DNA of 41,404 bases from an uncultured Eubacteriales bacterium (GCA_900315425.1 OMZA01000014.1:1-41404); one strand, 5' to 3'; positions 1 through 9,029 are shown, counted from the stretch's first letter. The notes: generated by a model from the letters alone, not told the origin. Made by a program: numbers and translations.

Positions 1-207
1 TATTAGTAAAAAACCATATTTTATTGCTTTTATTCGATTCCTCCAGATGAAATCCATATAAAGGTGTAGATTCAGTCAAAAGTATTACACAAGATGTACC
101 ACCTGGATAATACCTTAAATACTAATCTTAACAAATCCCGATTTATCTTAGTCCATTATGCTGTAATTATCTTTACTTACATTCTTGAAAACAAATTCTT
201 TTTGTAT

Positions 208-753
208 CTATATATCCTTACAGAATTCTGTAATTTCCTGTTCTCTAAATTTCACATCCGTTTTGTATTCAATAGACGTTAGTCCAAGATGGCCCACAGT
301 TTCTATCTCAAGATGGCCATAAAAATGTTCTATACTACCTATTATTCTCTCACATTCCGGCATGTTCGGACCGGTTCTCAAAGCAATGGCATATCCTTTC
401 TTTCCGGGTTTAATTGATGCATGTGGCACATGTGTATTGCACCATGGAGTACATCTGTCAATAAATGCCTTAAATTGTCCGGGGATATCAGCCCAGTAAG
501 AGGGAGAAACAGATACAATAATATCCGCCTCGTCGAATTCTCTCATTATACTCTCAATGACCGCAGCATCACGCATAACACACTTCGCAGTATTATGGCA
601 TGAACGGCAGCCTCTACAGAATGCATAGGAATAATCATCTATACATATACATCTAACACTATACTTCGCTGACAGCTGTTCAGAGACCAGTTTTACGATT
701 TCAGCTGTTGCTCCTGTACGAACAGGACTGCAATTCATGATAAGTGCCTTCAT
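208..753 (-). CDS. Iron-sulfur flavoprotein / NAD(P)H-dependent FMN reductase family
   Basis: A 181-residue flavodoxin-fold protein. The N-terminus (MKALIMNCSPVRTGATAEIV) has the NxSPR.G.T phosphate-binding loop of FMN reductases and flavodoxin-like oxidoreductases. At about residues 46-58 there is a compact C-x2-C-x2-C-x5-C cluster (CRGCRSCHNTAKC), the spacing known from archaeal and clostridial iron-sulfur flavoproteins that carry a 4Fe-4S cluster beside FMN. SPSYWADIPGQFKAFIDR is the usual second flavin-contacting segment. The family moves electrons in anaerobes; the partner here is unknown. Start ATG follows a GAGGAATAGAAA ribosome site. It lies 34 bp downstream of the ACT-domain gene and is probably co-transcribed with it. 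Family assignment is firm; physiological role is not known. Confidence 0.85.
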   Translation of the reverse strand: MKALIMNCSPVRTGATAEIVKLVSEQLSAKYSVRCICIDDYSYAFCRGCRSCHNTAKCVMRDAAVIESIMREFDEADIIVSVSPSYWADIPGQFKAFIDRCTPWCNTHVPHASIKPGKKGYAIALRTGPNMPECERIIGSIEHFYGHLEIETVGHLGLTSIEYKTDVKFREQEITEFCKDI

Positions 754-787
754 TTTCTATTCCTCCATCTAACATTATGCTGGAATT

Positions 788-1153
788 TTATATTACCGTA
801 TATCCTTCGGCAATCAGCACTTCCAACGAACGTTCAAAGTTTTCTTCCTTCACAAGGATATAATCCGTGTTGTAGGTTGAAACAGCAAAAATCCCTATCT
901 TATGTTCTGCAAGGATACCTGACAGTTTTGACAGAATCCCAATCATCGAGAAATCCAGTACTCCCTGAATACGAAATCCTCTCCATCCATCTTCACGCTC
1001 GGTCGTATTCTGCGGAGTATCTTCCGTTTTGCAGACAAGAGATAGTTCTTCATCTGTCTTTCCAACAAAATAGAAATCCGAGGTCAGATTTATATCTGAT
1101 ATATCTGTCACTTTACAAACAGACAGATTATACTCCATTGTCTTCAGTTCCAT
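788..1153 (-). CDS. ACT-domain protein
   Basis: A 121-residue stand-alone ACT-domain protein of the small cytosolic type that often binds amino acids. The C-terminal half reads as a typical ACT fold: GVLDFSMIGILSKLSGILAEHKIGIFAVSTYNTDYILV, with the Gly/Ile-rich turn between the first strand and helix and a closing strand near the end (LEVLIAEGYTVI). No catalytic domain is attached, so a sensory or regulatory role is inferred. Two in-frame ATGs (residues 1 and 6) are possible; AGGAAGG lies upstream of the first. It sits between the RNase III gene and the flavoprotein gene on the same strand. The ligand is not predictable from sequence. Confidence 0.8.
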   Translation of the reverse strand: MELKTMEYNLSVCKVTDISDINLTSDFYFVGKTDEELSLVCKTEDTPQNTTEREDGWRGFRIQGVLDFSMIGILSKLSGILAEHKIGIFAVSTYNTDYILVKEENFERSLEVLIAEGYTVI

Positions 1154-1219
1154 TTGGTTTTATCATCCTTCCTTTAGTCAGTTATGCTGAAATAAATTGA
1201 ATGCATATTTCGCCATGGC

Positions 1220-2344
1220 TTATTCTTCCTCTAAAACGTGAGTCAGCATATCAAATGCCGCTTGCTTCTTCGCATCCTTTTTAGACGAAGATTCACCGTG
1301 AGTAACTACTTCTATCTCTTCTATGCTGCATTCACAATCCCAAATTGGATTGCCGTTTTCATCATGAGTCTCTTCAAACTGATACTTTGGAATTGAAAAA
1401 TAGCCTCTTCTGGCAAGTGTTTCCAGCTGGTTTATAGAGTCATCATAATTGGGATCTTCGATCTCATCTCTGATAGAAAACTCTAATCCATGTTTTTCAA
1501 TATAATCCAATGCAGTCTTGGCCGTCAGCATTCTGGCCTCGCCTTGTGAATCTCCAAAGTCCAGGAAAACCTCATCTATTCCCGGCAACTTAATCTTGCA
1601 CTGATACTTCGGTGTCGGAACATTTAACGGTCTCGAGTTACCTCTTATGTACTTTCCCATACACATCCAGGCAGTGTTATATGGTTCTACATGATATAAA
1701 GGTAATTTCCCTTCTTTCGAAAGTGCCCAGTCTTGCAGTGCACCTATATAGTTGAAAGCCCCGTCATCGTCATTGTCGAGTTCAACCTCCGGCTCCAGCA
1801 TATACTCTACAACATGTTCAACCACTTTCATGTCCCAGTTGCAATCTAATACTACGGCACCAATTATGGCTTCAAAAAGATCTTCTTTAACGGAAGCTCT
1901 ATTATATACCTCTGCTTTTTCATCGCCTTTATTCATTGTAAGAAATTCTGCAAACCCTAGATAATCTATGCGATCAGCAAGAGTTTTCTTCTGAACCAGC
2001 TGTGCCTTAAATTCAGTCAGTTCACCTTCATCGTACTCATTATAATAATAGTTAGGATAATCTTCGGAATCATCGTCACAGCTCGCTTCAGCTCCAGGAA
2101 TTAAAGTGTATAAGCCATTGTTATCCTCTTCATCCTCATGTCCAAAATAGCCATATTTATCGGACAGGAACTTTACAACCATAAGGTCTAATGCCTTATC
2201 TCCGATAAACTCTAATACTTCGTTGTTCCCGCCGCCATGTTCTTCGGAATACGACCTCCGAATAAATGCCTGTTGCAGCAGATCCAGATTCTTGAATCTG
2301 TAATCGATGTGATTCTGGACGTAATTAAGATCGTTTGTGTTCAT
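1220..2344 (-). CDS. Ribonuclease III family protein with two dsRNA-binding domains
   Basis: A 374-residue protein, against about 230 for a standard bacterial RNase III. Residues 1-165 are an RNase III endonuclease domain. The signature NEVLEFIGDKALDL has E42, E45 and D49 at catalytic positions, and DLFEAIIGAVVLD carries the second acidic pair, D155 and E158, so the active site looks intact. An acidic, Tyr-rich insertion (about residues 68-108) interrupts the domain. Two double-stranded-RNA-binding-like segments follow: about 193-290 (GALQDWALSKEGKLPLYHVE, then EARMLTAKTALDYIEK) and about 300-374 (NQLETLARRG, then SSKKDAKKQAAFDMLTHVL). Bacterial RNase III normally has one. Start ATG is preceded by an AGGAGG site. 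It probably cleaves structured RNA; whether it replaces or supplements the housekeeping enzyme cannot be told. Confidence 0.85.
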   Translation of the reverse strand: MNTNDLNYVQNHIDYRFKNLDLLQQAFIRRSYSEEHGGGNNEVLEFIGDKALDLMVVKFLSDKYGYFGHEDEEDNNGLYTLIPGAEASCDDDSEDYPNYYYNEYDEGELTEFKAQLVQKKTLADRIDYLGFAEFLTMNKGDEKAEVYNRASVKEDLFEAIIGAVVLDCNWDMKVVEHVVEYMLEPEVELDNDDDGAFNYIGALQDWALSKEGKLPLYHVEPYNTAWMCMGKYIRGNSRPLNVPTPKYQCKIKLPGIDEVFLDFGDSQGEARMLTAKTALDYIEKHGLEFSIRDEIEDPNYDDSINQLETLARRGYFSIPKYQFEETHDENGNPIWDCECSIEEIEVVTHGESSSKKDAKKQAAFDMLTHVLEEE

Positions 2345-2478
2345 AAAAAAATCCTCCTAGTGATGTATTAATCTACTAAGAGGCACAAAAATAGCCTGGC
2401 AAGATACAATACCCCCACGTATTAGGGCACATACGATACCAGACAATATAAATTAAACTAAATTCTTTGTTTTCCTCT

Positions 2479-2514
2479 GTTTATCATCATTCACTTTCAT
2501 AAACAATGATAAAC
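2479..2514. repeat. Inverted repeat upstream of the RNase III-like gene
   Basis: Arms GTTTATCAT and ATGATAAAC (9 bp, perfect) are separated by 18 bases, about 135 bp before the RNase III start codon. There is no U-run, so it is not an obvious terminator; it could be an operator or an RNA stem in the leader. Confidence 0.35.
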
Positions 2515-2592
2515 CCACACAAACAATGTTTTGAGTTTAACCTATCATGCCTCTTGCAATTAGAGATTATCACAGCCCCAATCAAAACGCAA

Positions 2593-2632
2593 GATATTTT
2601 TACACAGGAAGCATAACCCTGTGTAAAATATC
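2593..2632. terminator. Long inverted repeat at the 3' end of the truncated ATPase gene
   Basis: Arms GATATTTTTACACAGG and CCTGTGTAAAATATC pair over about 15 bp with one bulged base and a 9-base loop. The repeat overlaps the last codons and stop of the ATPase remnant. It may be a terminator, or it may mark the junction where the 3' part of that gene was lost. The U-tract is weak in both directions. Confidence 0.45.
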
Positions 2633-3511
2633 CTGCTCCTTTTTGTCCGGGTCGGCTATAGATAAGGCAGATTGGATATAAAACCGCTTGCCGCCTTGGT
2701 TTACGACGAAATCCACCTCCAGCTGCTTTCGGATTTTCTTACCGTCAGCATCTTTCGTATTGTATTCCACCACACCCACATCAACATTCATTCCTCTCCG
2801 GATGAGATCATTGTACAATACATTTTCCATGATGTGAGTCTCTTCCAGTTGCCTAAACCCGAGCCTTGCATTGCGAAGCCCCAGATCGGTGTAATAGTAT
2901 TTAGCGGGAGTTCCAATATACTTTCTGCCTTTTACATCATAACGTACAGCCTTCTCTATAAGGAATGACTCCTCAAAATATCCGATATATTTTTCGATCG
3001 TTTCAGAGCCTATGCCAATCTGCCGTTCACTTTTAAACGTATTGGCCAGCTTGCTTGGATTGGTAAGTGATCCGATCCCCGATGCAAGGACATCAAGCAA
3101 TATATCCAGCACCTCTGTATCATTCCTGATTTCATGTCTTTCAAGTACGTCTTTTATATAAGTCCGGTCGAAGAGATCCTTTAAATACCTGCTTTTCTCC
3201 TCGTGTGATTCAAGTGAAGTTGCAAGCGGCATTCCGCCATAAGTGTAATAATCCTGCCAGGCTCCTCTCTTATCCCCTTCATATTCGTTATAAAACTCCG
3301 CAAATGACAACGGATATACCCGGATTTCATCACCCCGATCTCTAAACTGAGTCAATATATCCGAAGACAACATTTTGGAATTACTGCCGGTTACATACAC
3401 ATCGGCATTATCCATATGCATGAATCCGAGAATAACATCGATAAACGTTATCTTGGCATCCTCATTATCCACGTAAGGATTTTGAATCTCGGATACATCC
3501 AAACACCTCAC
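2600..3511 (-). pseudogene. Truncated AAA/DUF4143-family ATPase
   Basis: A 303-residue remnant of the large AAA_14/DUF4143 ATPase family (full length about 400-450). The reading begins just before the sensor-1 region (VYVTGSNSKMLSSDI), followed by the family's RGDEIRVYPLSFAEFY segment and a DUF4143 domain with YKIGTPAKYY-like and QLEVDFVV nuclease-like elements. The Walker A and Walker B region that should precede VYVTGS is absent, and the start is a GTG with no convincing ribosome site. The C-terminus also stops early after FYIQSALSIADPDKKEQD, before the usual final strand. Both ends look deleted, so I treat it as a pseudogene. Confidence 0.75.
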
Positions 3512-3811
3512 ATGATTTATTTGCGGTTATCCGCAATTATTTCATGTATAATATAGCATTCTCTCCTCTTATAAGCCAATGATGTTCATGAAATTTTTGC
3601 GGATATCTGCATTTTTTTATCAAAGTTCCGAGCTCATAGTCGCCGATAGCGTTGAAATGTTAGACAAGATGACTAAGCAATTTATTAACTGATATAACTA
3701 CGTCAGACCACATACTCATAATAACAATTTAACACCAATGGAATTAAGGCTTAGCTAATTTATCCGTCCGATATGTTACCAAAAATGTTGCATTGTATTA
3801 TTTTCCTTTGC
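3512..3811. other. Intergenic stretch with two small palindromes
   Basis: No gene is visible in these 300 bp. Two related palindromes are present: TTGCGG-ttat-CCGCAA at 3521-3536 and TGCGGATATCTGCA at 3598-3611. They could be operators for whatever once preceded the truncated ATPase. I see no strong terminator for the sulfur operon that ends at 3812. Confidence 0.4.
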
Positions 3812-4960
3812 TTAATATTCATCCAAAAAGTAATGACGTTCTCCGTCCTTTTTGTACGCAATGATCGTATTAAGATTCACATTTTCCACACTCTTAAAAA
3901 TGTTTTTTTCCACATATGGATTTGTTTCCTTTAACATGGCGATCAGTTTTTTTGTTTCAAGGCGTTTTGAGGAAGTTGTTCCATCTATATGACATACGCT
4001 ACAGGTCTCTGTAAAATGACATGCACATTGCAGGAAATGAAGGTTATTATAATCCCTCCACCTACATATATCTTTTTCACGAATAAGATAGAGTGGTCTT
4101 ATTAATTCCATGCCTTTAAAATTTGTACTATGCAGCTTTGGCATCATAGTCTGTATCTGTCCACCGTAAAGCATACCCATAAGTATTGTTTCTATTACAT
4201 CATCATAATGATGCCCCAAAGCAATCTTGTTGCAACCAAGCTCTTGGGCTTTACTATATAAATGCCCTCTGCGCATTCTGGCGCAAAGATAGCAAGGACT
4301 TTTTTCCACGGTATCAACTGCGTCAAAAATATCACTTTCAAAAATGGTTATCGGGATTCCAAGCTGCTTTGCATTACTTTCAATAAGCTCTCGGTTTTCC
4401 TTATTGTATCCAGGATCCATTACAAGAAACGTCAGTTCAAAATTGACATTACGGTGTCTTTTAATCTCCTGAAAGAGCTTTGCCATCAACATAGAATCTT
4501 TTCCGCCTGATATACATACCGCAATATGGTCTCCTTCTTCTATGAGTTCATATGTCTTACAGGCCTTTGCAAACGGAGAAAAGATTTGCTTATGAAACTT
4601 TTTGCGTATGCTGTTTTCAGCCTTTTCCTTCTTTTGATGAAAATCTTCATCGTCCGTTGCAATAACAGACATTAAATAGGCATTATATCCGCCTTTCAGA
4701 CTCCAACACTCTCTACCATATTTTTCAAGCTTTTCTGCAATCTCAACAGACTTTTGTCCTCGCTGGCAATATACAACCAACTTTTTATCTTTATCAATTT
4801 TGTCAAGATATGTTTCTGTTTTCCTCTCAAGTTCTTCTATTGGAACATGAATAGCATCAGGAATTATTCCATACTGAACACTTCCTTCATCCCTTATATC
4901 GATTAATTCATATGATTCTTTCGGTAATTTTGCTAACTGTGATACATTTATTTCATTCAT
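3812..4960 (-). CDS. Rhodanese fused to a TtcA-type PP-loop sulfurtransferase
   Basis: A 382-residue two-domain protein. Residues 1-100 are a rhodanese domain (YELIDIRDEGSVQYGIIPDAIHVP) with the persulfide-carrying Cys65 in the loop CQRGQKS. Residues about 105-382 are a PP-loop ATPase of the TtcA/TtuA group: SGGKDS at 151-156, a CYLC pair, the ALGHHYDD motif, and a C-terminal CSVCHID cluster motif. TtcA-type enzymes bind an Fe-S cluster and thiolate tRNA after adenylation. The fusion would let the rhodanese supply persulfide in cis. I chose ATG 4960, which has AGGAG upstream and follows the GNAT stop; the frame stays open further upstream but overlaps that gene. As last gene of the sulfur/nitrogenase-like operon, its target may be tRNA or a partner protein. 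Confidence 0.85.
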   Translation of the reverse strand: MNEINVSQLAKLPKESYELIDIRDEGSVQYGIIPDAIHVPIEELERKTETYLDKIDKDKKLVVYCQRGQKSVEIAEKLEKYGRECWSLKGGYNAYLMSVIATDDEDFHQKKEKAENSIRKKFHKQIFSPFAKACKTYELIEEGDHIAVCISGGKDSMLMAKLFQEIKRHRNVNFELTFLVMDPGYNKENRELIESNAKQLGIPITIFESDIFDAVDTVEKSPCYLCARMRRGHLYSKAQELGCNKIALGHHYDDVIETILMGMLYGGQIQTMMPKLHSTNFKGMELIRPLYLIREKDICRWRDYNNLHFLQCACHFTETCSVCHIDGTTSSKRLETKKLIAMLKETNPYVEKNIFKSVENVNLNTIIAYKKDGERHYFLDEY

Positions 4961-4979
4961 AATGATTGCAACTCCTAAT

Positions 4980-5486
4980 TTAACCTGCATATGATAAAAA
5001 TTCCAATCGCATTTGATACCAAATAGCATTGCCATGTATGGACTCTGACTTTCCTTCACAAACAAATCCAAATTTTTCATAAAATGAAATTAGATTTTCC
5101 TTGCAAGTTAATACTACCCCCTTGCGCCCTTCAATTCGCGCATTTTCAATAAATGCATTCAATACTGCTGTTGCCAATCCTTTTTTACGATAATTTGGAT
5201 GTGTGTCAACTCCGAATATCATCTGCCATTTTCCACTATCATTGTGTAAACTCTCATCACAATACATATCGTCGATTAAGTCGGCTTGCTCAGTTACCAT
5301 TCCATTTACCATACTTACTATTTTCCCTGATAATGTAAGGACAAAAAAGCATTCCGAATATTTATCTAATCGATTTCTGAGTATCTCCTTCGTTGCAGCT
5401 TCACTTTCAGGAAAACATAATTGCTCTAATTCTGCAATCTGCTCAAGATCATCCAAATTTGCTTTTCTAATACAAGATGTCTTCAT
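4980..5486 (-). CDS. GNAT-family N-acetyltransferase
   Basis: A 168-residue GNAT. The acetyl-CoA site is visible as FGVDTHPNYRKKGLATAVLNAF (Q/R-x-x-G-x-A at RKKGLA), followed by the typical YEKFGF segment. The N-terminal IRKANLDDLEQIAELEQLCFPESEAA resembles the arylalkylamine/serotonin N-acetyltransferase-like branch. It lies between the second NifK-like gene and the rhodanese/PP-loop gene, in the same transcription unit. GNATs near sulfur operons may acetylate amines, thiols or sulfur-containing amino acids; the substrate here is unknown. Length is normal for the family and the start ATG has an acceptable upstream site. Confidence 0.8.
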   Translation of the reverse strand: MKTSCIRKANLDDLEQIAELEQLCFPESEAATKEILRNRLDKYSECFFVLTLSGKIVSMVNGMVTEQADLIDDMYCDESLHNDSGKWQMIFGVDTHPNYRKKGLATAVLNAFIENARIEGRKGVVLTCKENLISFYEKFGFVCEGKSESIHGNAIWYQMRLEFLSYAG

Positions 5487-5526
5487 AACTACTCCAGTTC
5501 TTCAGGTTCTTTTTCAAATGAATATA

Positions 5527-6816
5527 CTAATTATTGTCATATATATCTTCCGTAAATGTCAGACTTCCTCTGTATCCTGCATATGTACGATTAAAGACTA
5601 ATCTCTCATTCATTGGAAAAGCGCCTAAAATAAATTGTATGTCCTTCTCAAGCGCAATTTCCCTTTCGTTGCTACTTCCAACCAACAGTGTAATTTCCTT
5701 TTCCTCCTCTCGTATCGCCTTATTAATCTCATACTGGTCTGTCAGAAAAAGAATCTTGGGTGGTGCCGCATACTCTAAGTCTTCAATCTCATGTATGATT
5801 CTCTCCTTGTCCTCCTGCCTGAAAATCGGTTCTGAAATAATGACAAGCACAGGGGTGAAGCTATAATCATTTGCAAGATATCTGGTAAAGGCTACCGCAT
5901 TATTCGCATCTGCAACAACAGCAAACCTTTTCCAGCTTACAACTCCGATTGCCTGTCCTAAATAACTGTATACATAATCCTCTTCCTGTTCAATCACAGC
6001 TTGCACTAATTTTTCATCCAATTTAAGTGCATCTGCAACTTCCCTTACAAACCTTGTTGTGTCTGTTGCTCCCACAAAAAGCCCGGGTATTCTGATACTT
6101 GGCACACCAAATTTTTCCTCAAACTTCTTTGCCGGTCCTTTAAACAGCCAAGGATTTACAATGATATTCAGTGCTGCCGCAGAACATTTTCTTATATCCT
6201 CCATATTTTGATGCTTCGTAAAAAATGTATTTACCTTAAGCCCAAGTCTGGAAAGGATTCTGTCAATCTCCTCCAAAGCACCACTCCAGAACGGATCATG
6301 ATAAGGTACAATTCCAAATATATTCACAAGCTTTTCATCTTTTGGAACATCCTTCTCAATCACCTGATCAATCATTGTATTCCATACGATTTCATATCCA
6401 AGGTTGCTGTCCCCTGCAAAACCGGGTGTTTCAATCGGATATACCTTATATCCCTGTTCTGTAAATTCATTTGCAACACTTACAATGTCATCACCGATAA
6501 TTCCAGCAGTACATCCGGTAAGCACAAAATATGCATCTGCATCAATGATGTCAATTGCTCCCTGTATGGTAGTTCGAAGCTTATTCGTTCCGCCAAATAC
6601 CACCTCTTTTTCAAGCATATTACTGGACGGGAGTGACACGCTGCTTACAAAACAAGAGCTTTTATGTCCGGACTGTCCCTGATCCGCAGCAGTCGTCTGC
6701 ATACAGCAGCCCGGCCCCGAATGATAAATCGGACAAACCTTATCGATGGCACCTAGTACCGAATTGATTCCCGCAAGGACACATCCACCCTTTGGATTTT
6801 CCATAATCTGTGACAT
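5527..6816 (-). CDS. NifK-like subunit 2 (nitrogenase component 1 family)
   Basis: A 429-residue member of the oxidoreductase/nitrogenase component 1 family (PF00148). It is of beta-subunit type, short at the N-terminus compared with NifK. The three beta-side P-cluster cysteines are placed as in NifK: C12 (KGGCVLAG), C37 (HSGPGC) and C102 (LTGCTAGIIGDD). The familiar EKEVVFGGTNKL segment is present. The start codon is 1 bp downstream of the NifD-like gene 2 stop, so the two form a translationally coupled pair. It likely forms an alpha2-beta2 complex with gene 2. It could be catalytic or a NifEN-like scaffold for cofactor maturation; sequence alone does not decide. Confidence 0.85.
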   Translation of the reverse strand: MSQIMENPKGGCVLAGINSVLGAIDKVCPIYHSGPGCCMQTTAADQGQSGHKSSCFVSSVSLPSSNMLEKEVVFGGTNKLRTTIQGAIDIIDADAYFVLTGCTAGIIGDDIVSVANEFTEQGYKVYPIETPGFAGDSNLGYEIVWNTMIDQVIEKDVPKDEKLVNIFGIVPYHDPFWSGALEEIDRILSRLGLKVNTFFTKHQNMEDIRKCSAAALNIIVNPWLFKGPAKKFEEKFGVPSIRIPGLFVGATDTTRFVREVADALKLDEKLVQAVIEQEEDYVYSYLGQAIGVVSWKRFAVVADANNAVAFTRYLANDYSFTPVLVIISEPIFRQEDKERIIHEIEDLEYAAPPKILFLTDQYEINKAIREEEKEITLLVGSSNEREIALEKDIQFILGAFPMNERLVFNRTYAGYRGSLTFTEDIYDNN

Positions 6817-6817
6817 A

Positions 6818-8272
6818 TTAGTTTTCTCCCTTCGTTATATATTTAAATGCATCTTCCATATACCACGAATCTTTATAAGGCAGCTTAACATGTTTTGCCA
6901 GCTTTTTATTGAAGCCCGGATTTTCCAACTGATCTGCGATTTTATTTCCAAGGAATAGTAATCCATCATATCCCATAGTTGGCCTTTTTCCATCCAGAAC
7001 ATGTGTAGTTGGAATTCCCAGCTTGGCGGCCCATTCCGGAACTCCGATAAAAGCATCCGGCTTTAATTTATTTAACAGATTTACCTGTTCAAAAGGTTGC
7101 ATATTAGCAATGTCTACAACATAATTCTTATGAATGTCATTTAAGTACTCTATATCAACCTGTGCATCTTCATCATAAGTTGGAGTTTCCAGACCTACAA
7201 GCTCCATGCCAAAATCATCAATAAGTGCTGCTGCTGCAAACGATCTTCCGGTACCTCCACAAATAAATACCCTTTTTCCCTGCAATCTTTCCTTAAGCTT
7301 AGCCACTAATGGTTCAATTCTTTCATGTTCTCTTTCTATAATTTCTTCCACTTCTGCTTCTTTTCCAAAAACCTTAGCAATACCCCTATACCACTTATCC
7401 GTATTGCGAATTCCAATCGGCATAACCGTATGTGAATATGGAATCTGATAATCTTCCCACAAGGTCTTCATGAATTCATCAGCAAACACCTTACATATAG
7501 ATGTAGAAGCCTCTGCTGCCGAAATTGTCTTAATCTTTTCCAATGAGCTATAAAATGGAATATAATTTACCTTTGCACCGATCAGATTTAACATTCTCTC
7601 CATTTCCTTCTGATCTGCATAGCTTACCGTAGTCGGTGCAAACAGATTTATAAGTCCCTTTTGTTTTTTCACCTGTTGCTTTTTTAATATGTACTTATTT
7701 ATGGAAATAAATGCAGCATCAAAACCTGAAGCACATATTTTAGATTTAAACCCTTCACAGTGAATCGGAACCATAATTGTATCGGGATATTCCGTCTGCA
7801 AATCCGCTGCTATTGCATCAATATCATCGCCAATGATTCCGGACGCACATGACGCATAAATAAAAGCAAGCTTTGGATTATATCGCTCCACAGCTTTTTT
7901 CACAGTCTCTCTCAGTTTCTCTTCTCCACCAAACACAACACTTTTTTGATCAATATTTGTCACAAACAATCTTGGATTTTTTACATTCTTTATTCCTCTG
8001 TGAATCTGTCCCACACGATACATGTCAACAGCCATAATTGCGCAACCTACACAGCCTTGAGGCGAATGTGAAATAAATACAGAATCCTCAAGAGACATAA
8101 GTGCTGCCATACTGTTAATTTGCTGACATTGCAAGCCTTGTGCAAAGCTTCTGTCTGCCCTCTTAAGGCAACCCTTCTTATAATTTTCTGCTACCTCTTT
8201 TCCGGTTGTACCTAAATCATTAATCCTGCCCGGTCTGCTTTCACGCACACCGGAATACTTCACATTTGACAT
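6818..8272 (-). CDS. NifD-like subunit 2 (nitrogenase component 1 family)
   Basis: A 484-residue alpha-type subunit. P-cluster ligand candidates are C49 (GLQCQQ), C74 in HSPQGCVGC and C142 in ASCASGIIGDD. HCEGFKSKICASGFD matches the NifD SCEGF region. By eye alignment, Cys260 (STSICKVFADEF, 15 residues before YQIPY) falls exactly on the FeMo-cofactor ligand Cys275 of NifD. The region matching NifD His442 (GIPTTHVLDGKRPTMGYDG) has Leu at that position, so the second cofactor ligand is not conserved there, though a His lies two residues earlier. It is coupled to the downstream NifK-like gene 2 and preceded by the ThiF-like gene at 7 bp. Not a canonical NifD; substrate unknown. Confidence 0.85.
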   Translation of the reverse strand: MSNVKYSGVRESRPGRINDLGTTGKEVAENYKKGCLKRADRSFAQGLQCQQINSMAALMSLEDSVFISHSPQGCVGCAIMAVDMYRVGQIHRGIKNVKNPRLFVTNIDQKSVVFGGEEKLRETVKKAVERYNPKLAFIYASCASGIIGDDIDAIAADLQTEYPDTIMVPIHCEGFKSKICASGFDAAFISINKYILKKQQVKKQKGLINLFAPTTVSYADQKEMERMLNLIGAKVNYIPFYSSLEKIKTISAAEASTSICKVFADEFMKTLWEDYQIPYSHTVMPIGIRNTDKWYRGIAKVFGKEAEVEEIIEREHERIEPLVAKLKERLQGKRVFICGGTGRSFAAAALIDDFGMELVGLETPTYDEDAQVDIEYLNDIHKNYVVDIANMQPFEQVNLLNKLKPDAFIGVPEWAAKLGIPTTHVLDGKRPTMGYDGLLFLGNKIADQLENPGFNKKLAKHVKLPYKDSWYMEDAFKYITKGEN

Positions 8273-8279
8273 AATCTCT

Positions 8280-9029
8280 TCACACCTCTTCTATTCTGCA
8301 TAAATTCATCGCGTATTCCGTCTTATTTTCCATAACACTTCTTATATCTGCATTCTTACCGCATACTCTACAATGCACATTTTTATTTGGAAATTTTACA
8401 ATACGGCTATTCATAGATAATCCATCTAAAACAAACATTCTTCCTGTAAGTAATTCTCCCGCACCCGAAAAATACTTAATTGCTTCCAATGCCTGGATGC
8501 TTCCAATAATTCCAGCCATTGCGCCAACAATGCCCGCCTCAGAGCAATTCGGTATACTGGATTTTTCAGGTATTTCCTCAAATATACACCTATAACAAGG
8601 TGAGTTTCCCGGAACCCAAGTCATTACCTGCCCTTGAAACTTCAGTATTCCGGCGTGACAAAACGGCTTTTTTAACAAAACACAAATATCATTTATCAAG
8701 AATTTCGTTTCAAAATTATCTGCTGCATCAATAATAAAATCATATTCTGATACAACTTTTTCGGCATTAAATGGTGTCAGGAATTCATCATATGCTTTTA
8801 TCACAATCCGACTATTCATTTTTTCTAACACTTCTTTAGTAGTCTTTGCCTTATTTTTGTGAATCATAGTTTCATTAAAAACGATCTGTCTTTGCAAATT
8901 AGTCAGGCTTACAAAATCCGCATCCATCAAACCAATTTGTCCGATTCCTGCTCCGGCAAGATACATCGATGCAGGAGCCCCCAGTCCTCCGGCTCCAACT
9001 ATAAGAACCTTCGCTTTTTTCAGCTTCAA
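8280..9029 (-). CDS. ThiF/HesA/MoeB-like adenylyltransferase (main frame, lacks its own start region)
   Basis: The open frame gives 249 residues of an E1-like adenylyltransferase: VLIVGAGGLGAPASMYLAGAGIG nucleotide loop (written as in the family), LTNLQRQIVF, the DAADNFETKFLINDIC segment, and two zinc CxxC pairs (PCYRC and CRVCGK). These enzymes adenylate the C-terminal Gly of sulfur-carrier proteins such as ThiS/MoaD. The TTG that begins this frame is not a convincing start. The family's N-terminal YSRQ...G..GQ.KL motif runs on directly upstream, but its YSKK half is in another frame, ending at TAG (9044). With the N-terminal piece the gene would span 8280-9211. No carrier protein gene is evident nearby, so the sulfur acceptor is unknown. 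Confidence 0.75.
   Translation of the reverse strand: MKLKKAKVLIVGAGGLGAPASMYLAGAGIGQIGLMDADFVSLTNLQRQIVFNETMIHKNKAKTTKEVLEKMNSRIVIKAYDEFLTPFNAEKVVSEYDFIIDAADNFETKFLINDICVLLKKPFCHAGILKFQGQVMTWVPGNSPCYRCIFEEIPEKSSIPNCSEAGIVGAMAGIIGSIQALEAIKYFSGAGELLTGRMFVLDGLSMNSRIVKFPNKNVHCRVCGKNADIRSVMENKTEYAMNLCRIEEV

Noticed and set aside
1-207. Possible gene or promoter at the left edge
   Set aside because: Short A/T-rich frames without ribosome sites or recognisable protein text; nothing firm.
2380-2460. Stem or riboswitch before the RNase III-like gene (GGTATCGTATGTGCC and GGTATTGTATCTTGCC)
   Set aside because: These are imperfect direct repeats, not complementary arms; no stable fold by eye, so RNase III autoregulation is not supported.
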